A stretch of 64,000 nucleotides of DNA, taken from Candidatus Sulfotelmatobacter sp. GTDB taxonomy: Bacteria > Acidobacteriota > Terriglobia > Terriglobales > Acidobacteriaceae. The stretch is taken from the NCBI GenBank assembly GCA_025462865.1, contig JAOAPI010000177.1, forward strand, positions 57,323 through 121,322, in the 5' to 3' direction. Positions 18,858 to 27,657 of this stretch are shown piece by piece (the stretch's first letter is position 1; every line of letters begins with the position of its first letter). The notes under the pieces are model-generated. The model saw only the letters and a program-made list of their open reading frames with translations. It was not told where the DNA came from and searched no databases. The position numbers and the translations under genes are program-made.

Positions 18858-18899
18858 GCTTGGGTGCCGAAAAGCGGAGCGATACCGTGTTGCTTCTAG
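18858..18899. repeat. 42-base repeat upstream of CxxC paralog 2
   Basis: This is the second copy of the element at 18319-18360, about 83 percent identical and the same length. It lies just downstream of paralog 1 and 43 bases before paralog 2. The gene and its upstream region were therefore duplicated together. Confidence 0.65.
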
Positions 18900-18941
18900 T
18901 GGCGGCGATCACCTTGAGACATATTGAAAGGAGCATAGTCT

Positions 18942-19331
18942 ATGTCTAAATCTGAGGAAGATCCAAGTCTTCGTCAAGTACGTCAATTGGTGCCTAAGTG
19001 CTTGGCATGTGGCTTGGATCTAGGCGCTCATTCCTTCGCACAGCTTGCTACAACTGTTATCGATGATGATAACAAAGATCGTGTGCGGGCGCTCTATGAA
19101 CATTTCCAAAAACGCGAATGGGCTTGCTTGCAACCTTTTAGAGAGTTCAAAGGAAACCGGGACACAGTGGTCGTAATAAAAGGGCCGCATTCCGGTGGTA
19201 TGGTGATGCTGTTTCGTGACCCAGCCGAATTGTTCGCACGGACTGAGATTTATCCCGAACAACTGGTCAATGATGAGGAACTTGCGGCTATTTCTCGAAT
19301 TTTGCCGGAGGGTAGTTGGAAGCAGCTATAG
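18942..19331 (+). CDS. CxxC-motif protein, paralog 2
   Basis: This predicts 129 residues; ATG is preceded by AAAGGAG. It aligns over nearly its whole length with the 18391 product, including PKCLACGLDLGAHSFA, DRVRALYEH and SGGMVMLFRDPAELFA, but lacks the basic N-terminal extension. It is cytoplasmic by appearance. Its function is unknown. The conserved glycine-rich GGMV-hydrophobic-DP segment may be the core of a small alpha/beta fold. Confidence 0.65.
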   Translation: MSKSEEDPSLRQVRQLVPKCLACGLDLGAHSFAQLATTVIDDDNKDRVRALYEHFQKREWACLQPFREFKGNRDTVVVIKGPHSGGMVMLFRDPAELFARTEIYPEQLVNDEELAAISRILPEGSWKQL

Positions 19332-19365
19332 TTTCCGCCAAGGTAGCTTAGAGCGAGCCAGGCAG

Positions 19366-19599
19366 ATGAACTTCGAAGGTACTTACATCGGCGCATCGAT
19401 TCGCCCATATAGCAGGTACGGGAGACCGATTGTTTTCTGTGGCATGCTTGCCATCATTCTCGTTGCCGGGGGAATACTTGCCTTGTATTGCAGCCGCAAG
19501 AATGTTGTCGTGTTCGCGCTGGGAACTCCGAACATCAATGATCATCATGGGTTTGAGATACTCAATCCCTTCCGTGATCGAAGGCTGGAAGAGCGCTAA
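19366..19599 (+). CDS. Small single-span membrane protein
   Basis: This predicts 77 residues with one clear membrane segment (about residues 25-43, CGMLAIILVAGGILALYC) and a short extracytoplasmic tail. It starts 34 bases after paralog 2 and is followed by a GC-rich hairpin. The ribosome-binding site is weak. No family was recognised. Confidence 0.45.
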   Translation: MNFEGTYIGASIRPYSRYGRPIVFCGMLAIILVAGGILALYCSRKNVVVFALGTPNINDHHGFEILNPFRDRRLEER

Positions 19600-19614
19600 T
19601 CTTGAATGCCTGAG

Positions 19615-19641
19615 GGGACCGGCCACCGCGCGGTCGGTCCC
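19615..19641 (+). terminator. GC-rich hairpin, possible terminator
   Basis: A 7-bp stem (gggaccg/cggtccc), extendable inward by three pairs, follows the stop of the previous gene by 15 bases. There is no T-run, so termination is uncertain. The stem sequence equals that of the terminator at 507-528. Confidence 0.4.
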
Positions 19642-19850
19642 ATCTGCTCTGCAGGTCCCCGGGCGCCTGCGTGCACTCCGGTGGATTGGTACTAGTCAGC
19701 TAGGGCATATTGGAACTTTCTAAGCTGAGACTTCCTAGGAGGTTCATTGCACGAATATTGGGTCAACGCCTTAACCGAGATTTCGGTTTTCAGAACTTCC
19801 ATTCGATATTGTCAAGACATTCAATGGTCCGTGTGTAAAGTGAGCAGACT

Positions 19851-20192
19851 ATGCCAGAGAGCAGTCAGACTCACTTTATCAACAACCAATTGGCAGTCGT
19901 GCTGGGTAGCGCACACATGCTGGAAAGCAGAGCGCACGATCCATACACAAAAGATCAATGTGCGCGAATCCGGGATGCGGTATCGAAGATCAGCGACTCG
20001 ATAAGAGCCTCTCTCGCTGGATCTTCAGGAACGCTCGCGGAGATGGAGAAAGCGCAACCTACGAGAGCTAGAAAAACCGGCAGGACTGCCCGAAATCAAG
20101 GTTCCGAAATACCTTTTAAACCGAGACGCCGAACAGGGAATTGTGATCAAACACTCTCGGTTTCAGGCTCGTCCATAACGCAGAATCTATGA
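19851..20192 (+). CDS. Orphan histidine-kinase-type dimerisation (H-box) protein
   Basis: This predicts 113 residues. The N-terminus THFINNQLAVVLGSAHMLE has the H-box pattern of histidine-kinase DHp helices (H8, hydrophobic heptads, LL/ML turn), followed by a second helix (CARIRDAVSKISDSIRASL). No ATP-binding domain follows; the last 50 residues are basic and unstructured. It may be a phosphotransfer-like or decayed kinase fragment. Its stop lies close before the CHAT gene region. The start codon lacks a strong ribosome-binding site, so the real start could differ. Confidence 0.45.
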   Translation: MPESSQTHFINNQLAVVLGSAHMLESRAHDPYTKDQCARIRDAVSKISDSIRASLAGSSGTLAEMEKAQPTRARKTGRTARNQGSEIPFKPRRRTGNCDQTLSVSGSSITQNL

Positions 20193-20309
20193 GGTTTGGC
20201 GAACGAGTTCGGTCGCCGATCCGATCTTTTGCCCAAGAACGAAACTACCTCATGCACGCGAGCCGTTCAGACCGAGAAATGCAATGGCTCTCGTGAACTA
20301 AAAGCGTTG

Positions 20310-22961
20310 ATGCTTATCTTTGGTTCTCTCCTTCGCTTTCAGCCTCGGTTAAACAACGCCAGAGTTATGGGCTGTGTTCTTGCACTTCTTTGCTTCGTAC
20401 AGTGTTCTGACCCACCAAGACCCATAGACAATGCAGCCTTCTTACTTCAAGAGGCCAACCGACTGTCCTGGATAGGCAATTGGGACGGCGCCGGTCCGCT
20501 TTACACGCGTGCGGAAGCGATGTTTAAAGCTGAAGGAAGTCAATCCAAAGAGATATACGCGAGAGTAGGACGGATACGTGCAGAAAGCGCGAACTACTCC
20601 TGGGAAGCAGTCTCCCAAATGCTTGAAGACCAGCTGCATCAAGGCGTGGTTCAAACGGATAAGGATCTAAAGCTGTGGTGTCTCGCCTCGCTCGGGTACG
20701 TTGATTTAGACCTCGACACAGCAGAGGCGAAAAAAAGATGGACCGAAGTGTTGTCGATTGCAAAGGAGTCGGGGAAACTCCAATGGACAGCCCGCGCCCG
20801 CGGTGAGCTAGGGATCATAGCGTTTCTGGACGGGAACACAGGTGAGGCAACCAGCCAGGTCGGCTGGGCGCTCCTTTCCGCATTCGCAACAGGGGACGTC
20901 GGTGAACAGGTTCGTCTGTTGTCGATGCTAGGAAACGGATACAACGAAGTGCACCGCTTCAAAGAAGCGCTTGGATTTTTTGACCGCGCTCTTGTAACCG
21001 CCGAGAGAACTAAGGACGCAGGAATACCCTGGATGGCATACGAAGGGAAAGCCGCAGCCTTGGTCGGCCTTGGAGAACCGGCCAAAGGATCACGCCTTCT
21101 CGAAGATGTATTGGCCAAAGCGAGACGTCTGAATCGGCCGATGGAACAGGCTGAGATCCTGGTACTCCTTGCTCACGCGAACGCGACGGCGGGCGAGATG
21201 CCACTCGCCCAAAAGCAATATGAGGAAGCGGCCAAAATTGCCGAGCAAGGGCTTTATTACAGACCTCTCGCAAGGGCAATGTTTGAACTGGCGAACATGT
21301 ATCGGGAAGTTGGAAACTTGCCGGCGGCCGACAAAGCGCTAACGGTTGGAGTTCACGCAAGCCGGCGTTTGGGGGACAAGTATTATCTGCCGCGAGATCT
21401 CGCGGTGCTGGCCGAAGTGAAGGCTGCTGAAAACAGAAACATGGAAGCGGACGCACTCTTTGCATATGCGGAAGACGTAATGGACTCGCTGTTTGTTGCC
21501 GCACACAGCAGAGTGGCTATCCGCGCCATGGCTCAATCACTGAGCGATGTCTACTTCAAACATTTTGAACTCGTCGAAAAGCACCACGACATCGGTAAAG
21601 CCCTTGGGATTGTTGAGCGGTTGCGGAATCGAACTGCGGCCGTGGATTTCTCTAATGGTGACACACACGCCGTAAGGGCAGGCGCGGCGTCCCTGGAGAC
21701 GGACATCGCACAGCTTCAGCGTGCTTTGCTGAAAACCGAGGACGAGCAGCAGAGGTCCGCATTGCTCGATAAAATCTTGCAACTCGAACGTAACCTGGCT
21801 TACGAGGAAAACGAATCTGCCTACGGCCAAGACGAAAAGGAGATACGAGCCGCGTCGTTGACCAACCTTCGAGCGGCGTTGCGCGCGGACGAACAACTCG
21901 TCGAATATGTTCTTCTTGGCTCTCGCTCCTATTGCATAGTCGTTACAAGGGAAAGCGCGAGCATCATTATGCTGCCTGAGGGAAGGGAATCGATCAAAGA
22001 CTTGATTGATTCTTACACGAAGGAGCTGAAGAGCAAGCGGCAGGGAACCGATCTCGCTTCAAGGCTCTATTCGGTCTTGCTTGCCCCAGTGTTGCGCCCT
22101 CAGAAACGACGCCTGATCGTATCTCCGCAAGGTGAGCTAAAGAACCTTCCATTTGAATCTTTAATCGGCCCCAGTGGGCAATATCTGGTCCAACGCGAGG
22201 TGGTCACCTACATCCCTTCTGCAACAACTTTGTGGCTGCAACGGACCAGAACATCGCCAGCGGCGCCCAAATATTCCCTGCTCGCAGTCGGCGACGTCGA
22301 CTACAGGGCAGACAGACAACATGGCCTGCTGTCGGCAATTCGCCGCGGAATTGAAAGTTTGTCGCAGTCCAAGATCGTGGACTTGCCAGAGACTCGAGAC
22401 GAGGTGTTAACAGTAGCTCAGGCGGTTGGCGGAGATGCCAAGCTATTGTTGGGCCGGGATGCAACCGAGAGCGCATTCAAGACACAACCGCTCCGAAACT
22501 TCCGCATTATCCACTTAGCCGTGCATGCATTAGCTGACTCTCAGTACCCTGAGCGAACCGCATTAGTACTCGGGATTGACCCAGCCTATTCTGACGACGG
22601 ATTGCTGCAAGTGCGCGAAATCTTGCATCTTCATCTCAACTCGGAACTGGTCACACTATCAGCTTGTGAGACGGGCGTCGCAGGCCAGGCAGGTGTCTTC
22701 AGCTTGCAGGAATCTTTCCTTATGGGTGGGGCGCGGACCGTCGTAGCATCTCTCTGGAATGTTGAAGATCACTCCACGACCGTTTTAATGCAGCACTTCT
22801 ACCAGCATCTGGCTAAAGGCGAAGGCAAGGCCAACGCACTGACACACGCAAAGCAAGATTTCATTCAGCAATTTGGGCCGGTCTCGCCATTCTACTGGGC
22901 AGGTTTCGTGATGGCAGGAGAGGGGGTTTCCGGTGTGTCGACTCGCCAAAGTACCCGATAA
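20310..22961 (+). CDS. TPR-CHAT peptidase-domain protein, probable lipoprotein
   Basis: This predicts 883 residues from ATG 20310. TTG 20196 in frame would add 38 residues, and a start at 20367 is also possible. A short hydrophobic stretch ends in LCFVQC, a plausible lipobox. Residues about 50-420 are helical repeats of TPR type (e.g. GFFDRALVTAERTKDAG). The C-terminal 300 residues form a CHAT (caspase-HetF) domain with the catalytic His in IHLAVHALAD (about 739) and Cys in LVTLSACETG (about 786). The end GARTVVASLWNVED...FYQHL...PFYWAGFVMAG is diagnostic. CHAT proteins are cysteine peptidases, often in signalling or defence; the target is unknown. There is no close downstream gene on this strand. 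Confidence 0.85.
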   Translation: MLIFGSLLRFQPRLNNARVMGCVLALLCFVQCSDPPRPIDNAAFLLQEANRLSWIGNWDGAGPLYTRAEAMFKAEGSQSKEIYARVGRIRAESANYSWEAVSQMLEDQLHQGVVQTDKDLKLWCLASLGYVDLDLDTAEAKKRWTEVLSIAKESGKLQWTARARGELGIIAFLDGNTGEATSQVGWALLSAFATGDVGEQVRLLSMLGNGYNEVHRFKEALGFFDRALVTAERTKDAGIPWMAYEGKAAALVGLGEPAKGSRLLEDVLAKARRLNRPMEQAEILVLLAHANATAGEMPLAQKQYEEAAKIAEQGLYYRPLARAMFELANMYREVGNLPAADKALTVGVHASRRLGDKYYLPRDLAVLAEVKAAENRNMEADALFAYAEDVMDSLFVAAHSRVAIRAMAQSLSDVYFKHFELVEKHHDIGKALGIVERLRNRTAAVDFSNGDTHAVRAGAASLETDIAQLQRALLKTEDEQQRSALLDKILQLERNLAYEENESAYGQDEKEIRAASLTNLRAALRADEQLVEYVLLGSRSYCIVVTRESASIIMLPEGRESIKDLIDSYTKELKSKRQGTDLASRLYSVLLAPVLRPQKRRLIVSPQGELKNLPFESLIGPSGQYLVQREVVTYIPSATTLWLQRTRTSPAAPKYSLLAVGDVDYRADRQHGLLSAIRRGIESLSQSKIVDLPETRDEVLTVAQAVGGDAKLLLGRDATESAFKTQPLRNFRIIHLAVHALADSQYPERTALVLGIDPAYSDDGLLQVREILHLHLNSELVTLSACETGVAGQAGVFSLQESFLMGGARTVVASLWNVEDHSTTVLMQHFYQHLAKGEGKANALTHAKQDFIQQFGPVSPFYWAGFVMAGEGVSGVSTRQSTR

Positions 22962-23070
22962 GTAAGAACATACTCCAGCTACGGTTCCAACGTTGATCAT
23001 CATTATTATATGGTCCGAGACGTGGGGTCTCAGCACGCAGATGAGGGTGTTATGGCGTTCGGGGAATACG

Positions 23071-24120
23071 TCAGGACTTCTTACTTTGGGGTACTACGAC
23101 TGGATAGGCCTTTTCCACCGATTCGTCCGATTCGAAGCGTGCGGCGAATTCTGGATCCGTCAGGCATTTTAGAATCGTGGACCTCAAAATATTTTCAGAA
23201 GCTAGATACTGCCTTACTAGGGGATCATCCTTAGTCAGTTCTGGTGGTTGTTGCACCGCTCCTTTAGCATCTCTGCGCGATTCCCATGGGTCACGACCAT
23301 GCGCTATATCGGACCGATGCTCCCAGACAGAAGCAGCGTCCGCATTGGTGAAATGAATCCCAAGCTGGGTTGAGAGCTGCAGGGTTCGCTCCGTAAATTG
23401 CTTCCCAGTCCCCAGTCGTTTGCTCTTGTTTGTCCTGACATGAACTAGCGCGTCGAGGGCGGAGGCGACCAGCAGAGCCCTAACCTCAAAGAAGTACTGA
23501 TATGCCGCGTGCTGCACATTCCAGTGCGCGCGCGATACCCGAGCCGGAAGCTTATCTATGTCAGCGTTTGCCATGAGATTCTTGACCGTTTCGCATTCAT
23601 TTAGAGATAGCCAATTACGGGTATTGGGAATTGTAAAAGCCTGCTCGGTTATACCCCGACATGGCCCTGGGGTCGCCTGCTTAAATTGTCCATCTGAATC
23701 GAACGTCAAGACTGAAGTATTGCCGAAGCCGATGGAGGTAGGATGCACGAGTTGAGAGAAGGTGAGGAATCGCGTGATATGCCGATACCCATCCCAACTT
23801 GTGATCAGCCCTGGCACAAGCGGTCCCATGAATAACGCCACCGTGTAGAGCTGTCCAAATTGGCGATGCGATTCTTGGTAAGGCTCCCCGGGCGATTCAC
23901 AGGCTCTATAGACGATATCGCGCAAGTAATCCGGCAGGCGACAGATCCACATCCGCTCTGCGAGTTCGAATGGCTCCAGGCACTTCGCAGCCGGGGACCG
24001 GTCGGAGTCGTTGCCATTGGTCGAATGCAGTAAAACGTGGACGTGACTATTGCTGCCAGGCGCGGAGAACCGCCGCACCTGCTCTTCAAAGAACATAGGT
24101 TGGCCAAAGGGAAGCGACAT
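23071..24120 (-). CDS. Hypothetical protein with C-terminal HEPN-like (RxxxxH) domain
   Basis: This predicts 349 residues. The N-terminal half is unrecognised. The C-terminal part is helical, with VRALLVASALDALVHVR then WEHRSDIAHGRDPW. The R-x4-H motif (RSDIAH) after a long helix is the signature of Apea/HEPN-type domains, some of which are RNases. It is the last gene of a minus-strand group with two small zinc-finger genes. The absence of a membrane segment suggests a cytosolic protein. Domain identity is moderately supported; RNase activity is inferred only. Confidence 0.6.
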   Translation of the reverse strand: MSLPFGQPMFFEEQVRRFSAPGSNSHVHVLLHSTNGNDSDRSPAAKCLEPFELAERMWICRLPDYLRDIVYRACESPGEPYQESHRQFGQLYTVALFMGPLVPGLITSWDGYRHITRFLTFSQLVHPTSIGFGNTSVLTFDSDGQFKQATPGPCRGITEQAFTIPNTRNWLSLNECETVKNLMANADIDKLPARVSRAHWNVQHAAYQYFFEVRALLVASALDALVHVRTNKSKRLGTGKQFTERTLQLSTQLGIHFTNADAASVWEHRSDIAHGRDPWESRRDAKGAVQQPPELTKDDPLVRQYLASENILRSTILKCLTDPEFAARFESDESVEKAYPVVVPQSKKS

Positions 24121-24285
24121 TTGTTCTCAATTCTATTCATGTTGTTGTACTGCGGTCATTGTCGACTAAATTGCAATAACGGCACCGCATTAACGCTACA
24201 TCAAGAGCATGGGCAGGAGGGGACTGTCACAATTCTGGCGATCGAGGCAACTTCATCACCGGCTACGACGCTGCCAATACATCGT

Positions 24286-24489
24286 TCACAGGCTGAACCT
24301 TTGCCGCAAATTGGCTTTATCGTAAGCGCTTAAAGTCCAGACGTGATCGCCAGTCCCGACAGGATGCATCACCTTGACTTCGGCATTTGTGGATAAAGCA
24401 TGTCTGAGTTCGTCGTCCTTCAGAAGAAGAAGCGGTGTCACTCTCTTTCGACAAATGTTGCAGTGAGCCTGAAAAGGAGACATTTCCAT
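24286..24489 (-). CDS. Small CxxC protein
   Basis: This predicts 67 residues (ATG 24489; a second in-frame ATG lies at 24483). The N-terminal HCNICRKR is a zinc-knuckle-like CxxC, followed by a hydrophobic run and a short basic C-terminus. It begins nine bases after the stop of the upstream zinc-finger gene, so the two are probably co-transcribed. No family was recognised. Confidence 0.5.
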   Translation of the reverse strand: MEMSPFQAHCNICRKRVTPLLLLKDDELRHALSTNAEVKVMHPVGTGDHVWTLSAYDKANLRQRFSL

Positions 24490-24498
24490 AACTGAAGA

Positions 24499-24738
24499 CT
24501 ATGCCACGTGTTCTCGGTTGTTCACTCGTCGCTCAGGTTGAATGGGTTTTCTTACGCAGGTATGACTGTGATGATAATCTGCGCATGAGTCGCAATAGTG
24601 CTCGCCGCAACATTCGACCATGCACTTTTCACAGATTGGCGTGCCGCAATCAGAGCATTCCGTGACTGCCCGGCGGCCACAGACTTCAGCATCTGCGGAC
24701 CACGGCGTTGAATATTCAATTTTGCAGCAAAGTGCCAC
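24499..24738 (-). CDS. Small B-box-like zinc-finger protein
   Basis: This predicts 79 residues from GTG 24738; an in-frame TGA lies five codons upstream. Cys/His residues are dense in the middle: CSDCGTPICEKCMVECCGEH then YCDSCADYHHSHTC. This resembles tandem zinc ribbons or a B-box and could bind two zinc ions. It is the first gene of a minus-strand group with the 67-residue CxxC gene and the HEPN-like gene, and is divergent from the nuclease-peptidase fusion at 24911. Function unknown; a nucleic-acid or protein-binding adaptor is plausible. Confidence 0.55.
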   Translation of the reverse strand: MALCCKIEYSTPWSADAEVCGRRAVTECSDCGTPICEKCMVECCGEHYCDSCADYHHSHTCVRKPIQPERRVNNREHVA

Positions 24739-24910
24739 TTCCCGAAGATATCAGCCATAAGGGCGAAAGATGGGCGAAGACGGAGAACGGAAATGCGGCC
24801 CCGCGATCATTCACTGGCGCCACGGGAAACATGTTTTCCTTCCATTCGGACTTCTCGGTGACGTCGCAAGATTGGAGCAAAAACTGTTCTGATCTGAAAG
24901 AATGAAATGA

Positions 24911-26101
24911 ATGAAACGGCCACCGATTACTACTGACGACATTGAGAATTTAATTCGGAACGGCGTGGACACGCTTTTGCGCCAACACGAGTACTCGATG
25001 GGTTACCTATTGGGCAACGACGATAACATAGTCGAAACGAACATAGTTCTACACCTCGGTGCCGAGTTCATAGCAAAAGGGCATGCAGTCTGGGCCGAAT
25101 CGCCATTCAAGAACGACCTTTCCGAGAAATCGGTCAATCATCTTGATCTGCTTGTGGATCTCCATCCAGAACCCTCGGAATCAGCCACTTTGCTTCTCGC
25201 TGAAGCTAAACGAATCCTTAAGGGAAATGGAACGGCCAAGGTCATCGAAATTATCAACGATTATCAACGACTAGTCGCTTGGTCTGATCTAGGTTTAGGC
25301 GAACGGCCAATGTTCTTCGACCTTAACATGCCAGTAGAGCGCGTGTTCGGAGCTTTGGTCGTTCTGCTGGCCGAGGAATCTGCAACCGCTCCGGCTGACG
25401 GGCGAGGAAGCTCCTTTGCTGACTGGTGGGAGCATCTGGGGAACCAGCCTACCGGCTATGACACGGCCCGGCTGAATGAATTAGGGCACATTGTCAAGCA
25501 CATGAAGCGGGGTGTGAAACGGAGCCGATTTACTGCAGACGGGCTGCGCCTGGCGGTCGCGTATGCTCTATTCGAAAAACAGTGCAGCATAGAAGATAGC
25601 GACTTGGTCATTGCAAAGCACGAAGCGGCACATGTCGTGGTGGCTTGGCGACTCGGGCTGCCTGTCCGGTTCGTCTCAATCGAGGAGGACGAAACGAATC
25701 GAGAAACTGCCCTCGATGGAAGAACGCTCTGCGATTGGACGAGCTTGTTTGGTACCACCAGCAACAGGACTCTTTGTACCAACGCGTTCGCCGTGGCTTA
25801 TGCAGGCGCGTGGCTCGATGCACAAATTAGAGGCTGCTCCTTTAACGAAGCATATGAGAATCTTCCGACGGACTCCCGGTCGGCTGAAGTCATTCGCTCT
25901 AAACTTATGGAGTGGGAAAAGGTCGACTCGACGGCCACAGCAGCGGAATCTAAGGCTGGTTGCGATCTGGCACAAAGGGTGGTGGAGGCACAAATGTCCC
26001 GAATCGAGCGGCTTGCAAACACGTTGAGCTCTGAAAGGTTGATGGACGAGGAAACGCTTAAGGGGTGGTTTACAGGTGATGTCGCTGCGCATGGGGTGTG
26101 A
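24911..26101 (+). CDS. PD-(D/E)XK-like nuclease fused to M41-like HEXXH peptidase
   Basis: This predicts 396 residues. Residues about 40-125 show the restriction-endonuclease fold pattern: E51 in a helix, LDLLVD (D79/D83), then LLLAEAKRI (E98, K100). Residues about 232-270 hold IAKHEAAHVVVAWRLGLPV (H237, E238, H241) followed by VRFVSIEED, closely matching the zinc site region of FtsH (M41) peptidases. No AAA+ domain is present. The C-terminal helices continue in M41 style (NAFAVAYAGAWLDAQ). It starts 172 bases from a divergent minus-strand group. I know no standard family with this pairing. The nuclease call rests on motif spacing and is the less certain of the two. Confidence 0.6.
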   Translation: MKRPPITTDDIENLIRNGVDTLLRQHEYSMGYLLGNDDNIVETNIVLHLGAEFIAKGHAVWAESPFKNDLSEKSVNHLDLLVDLHPEPSESATLLLAEAKRILKGNGTAKVIEIINDYQRLVAWSDLGLGERPMFFDLNMPVERVFGALVVLLAEESATAPADGRGSSFADWWEHLGNQPTGYDTARLNELGHIVKHMKRGVKRSRFTADGLRLAVAYALFEKQCSIEDSDLVIAKHEAAHVVVAWRLGLPVRFVSIEEDETNRETALDGRTLCDWTSLFGTTSNRTLCTNAFAVAYAGAWLDAQIRGCSFNEAYENLPTDSRSAEVIRSKLMEWEKVDSTATAAESKAGCDLAQRVVEAQMSRIERLANTLSSERLMDEETLKGWFTGDVAAHGV

Positions 26102-26138
26102 TGGCACACTGTTGTTCCTGGATACTATCTCCTCCACT

Positions 26139-26780
26139 TCATTTAATTTTTAGCGGATAATATTCCCCCGTTGAATCATCGTGCCGGACTTCAAGGAAAT
26201 AATTGCCCGGTGTAAGTTTTTCTAAGTCAAGATGGGCCTCTAGTTCGAGGTGATCACCGTGATGGACGGCCACCGCCGAGGAATGAAGGATACTGGGATG
26301 GTCCATAGCTTTCCGGATTCCTATCTCATAGTCGCCGACGAAGCTTGCAACTGGCAGGATGACGAGTAATTCGTGGGCTGATCGATTAAGACTGATTGGC
26401 TGGTTATCAAGGCCGCGCGTCAAGGCTGACTCTCGAAGATCAACGACTGCATAGTCAGTAGAACGCGGCAAAACCTCGTTTCGTTTCATCAATAACCATG
26501 TCGCCGCAGCAAAAAGGATTGCAGCCGCAATCGCCAGCATGCTTCTAAGGCGTCTTTTACGAATGCGGAAACCCACAAGCGCCCGTGCGCATTTCGAGCA
26601 GTGTTCAAGGTGTACCAACACCCGCTCTCGGCCCTCTTTTTCGTGGAGGGAGCCATTGAAAAAACGCTTTAGAGTATCGAGATTTGGGCAGAGCTCAACT
26701 GTGTTAGCGGACTGCGGAAGCTCCGCAAGAGCATCTCTGAGCTCCTGTTCCAGCTTTCGCTCTTTGTTGGGATCTCTCAT
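26139..26780 (-). CDS. Membrane-anchored anti-sigma factor with zinc-finger domain
   Basis: This predicts 213 residues. A helical N-terminus contains HxxxCxxC (HLEHCSKC, about residues 57-64), then a basic stretch and one membrane span (about residues 84-101). The extracytoplasmic beta-rich domain runs to the end. The ATG overlaps the stop of the sigma gene by four bases, as expected for a cognate anti-sigma factor. In this family the zinc-finger domain binds the sigma factor and releases it on a signal. No downstream terminator is obvious; the gene converges on 24911-26101. Confidence 0.8.
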   Translation of the reverse strand: MRDPNKERKLEQELRDALAELPQSANTVELCPNLDTLKRFFNGSLHEKEGRERVLVHLEHCSKCARALVGFRIRKRRLRSMLAIAAAILFAAATWLLMKRNEVLPRSTDYAVVDLRESALTRGLDNQPISLNRSAHELLVILPVASFVGDYEIGIRKAMDHPSILHSSAVAVHHGDHLELEAHLDLEKLTPGNYFLEVRHDDSTGEYYPLKIK

Positions 26781-27349
26781 TCCTCTTCTTCTCGAATGTT
26801 AGGTCTGCTTAGTAATTGCAAATGTGTTTTCCGGACATCGCGCCAAAAGGCAATACGTAGCGTCGCGGCATCAGTTCTCAACATTCTGGCGATTTCTTCC
26901 CACTCGAATCCCTCCATTCTCAGACGCAATATACCTCGTGTCCGCGGGCGAACGTTGGACATCAATTCTTGAAGGAAAATACGACGATCTACCTGCTCGG
27001 TCCAGTCCGAAGTGCTCAGAAGATCCTCAAGCTCGGTGCTACCGCCAACAGCTTCAACTCGCTTCAGTTTCCGAGCTGTACGGTAAGCTAAACGCTTGAC
27101 AGCTACCGTCAACAAGCCACTGGCGTCTTGGGGGGGCGCCTGTTTCTTGTCCAGATAAATCGAGACCACGCGAACTGCATTTTCGAGCAGTTGTCCGGCT
27201 TCGTCGGATTCGCCGGTAATTCGTTCAACCTGGCGGTGCAGGCTCTTCCAGATCCTCACGGCCGAGTCGCGAACATCATCACGGATCTGTCGTCCGGTGT
27301 CATCCGAGGTGCGGTCCCAATAAGGTGGGGGATTTTTCGAATGGCCCAT
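26777..27349 (-). CDS. ECF-type RNA polymerase sigma factor
   Basis: This predicts 190 residues. A sigma-2-like helical region occupies about 25-110. A sigma-4 helix-turn-helix occupies about 128-175 (VRPRTRGILRLRMEGFEWEEIARML, RTDAATLRIAFWRDVRK). It is overlapped by the anti-sigma gene. The product is paralogous to the one at 31006-31608: both have W-DR-SD--G--IR-DVR at the N-terminus and the same sigma-4 pattern. It faces a divergent gene encoding a DNA-binding protein whose paralog faces the second sigma gene. The sigma-2 region is less canonical than in standard ECF groups, so this may be an Acidobacteria-specific subgroup. Confidence 0.8.
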   Translation of the reverse strand: MGHSKNPPPYWDRTSDDTGRQIRDDVRDSAVRIWKSLHRQVERITGESDEAGQLLENAVRVVSIYLDKKQAPPQDASGLLTVAVKRLAYRTARKLKRVEAVGGSTELEDLLSTSDWTEQVDRRIFLQELMSNVRPRTRGILRLRMEGFEWEEIARMLRTDAATLRIAFWRDVRKTHLQLLSRPNIREEEE

Positions 27350-27657
27350 AGATCAATGGAAGAACACAGCAATACGAGAAATAGTTCCGGCAGGAATGAC
27401 CTACAAGCGCAGAAGTGTTTGCGGCAGGACTCCCCGTCAAAGTAAATAACTTCGCTTGTGCTGGGGTCAATCTTCACAGTGTTAAGAATTGTTGTGCTGG
27501 TTTCATAATGGGATAAGAAAGCTCTAAGGACCCAGAGCACGCGCCTCGACAAGGTGGAATCTTGTTACAAATCTTTTTGCCGCGACCATATCCTTGTAGA
27601 AAGGGTTGGCGCCAGTGGGATGTCTGGCCGCATCCGCAGTCTCGCCAAGTGCAGTCG
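27350..27657. promoter_or_regulatory. Divergent promoter region of sigma/DNA-binding module 1
   Basis: About 300 bases lie between two divergent starts. They must hold the promoters of the sigma operon (minus) and of the DNA-binding protein (plus). I see no clear -35/-10 pair or repeat matching the 31696-31774 operator of module 2. The plus frame is open from 27562, so part of this may be coding. Confidence 0.4.
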
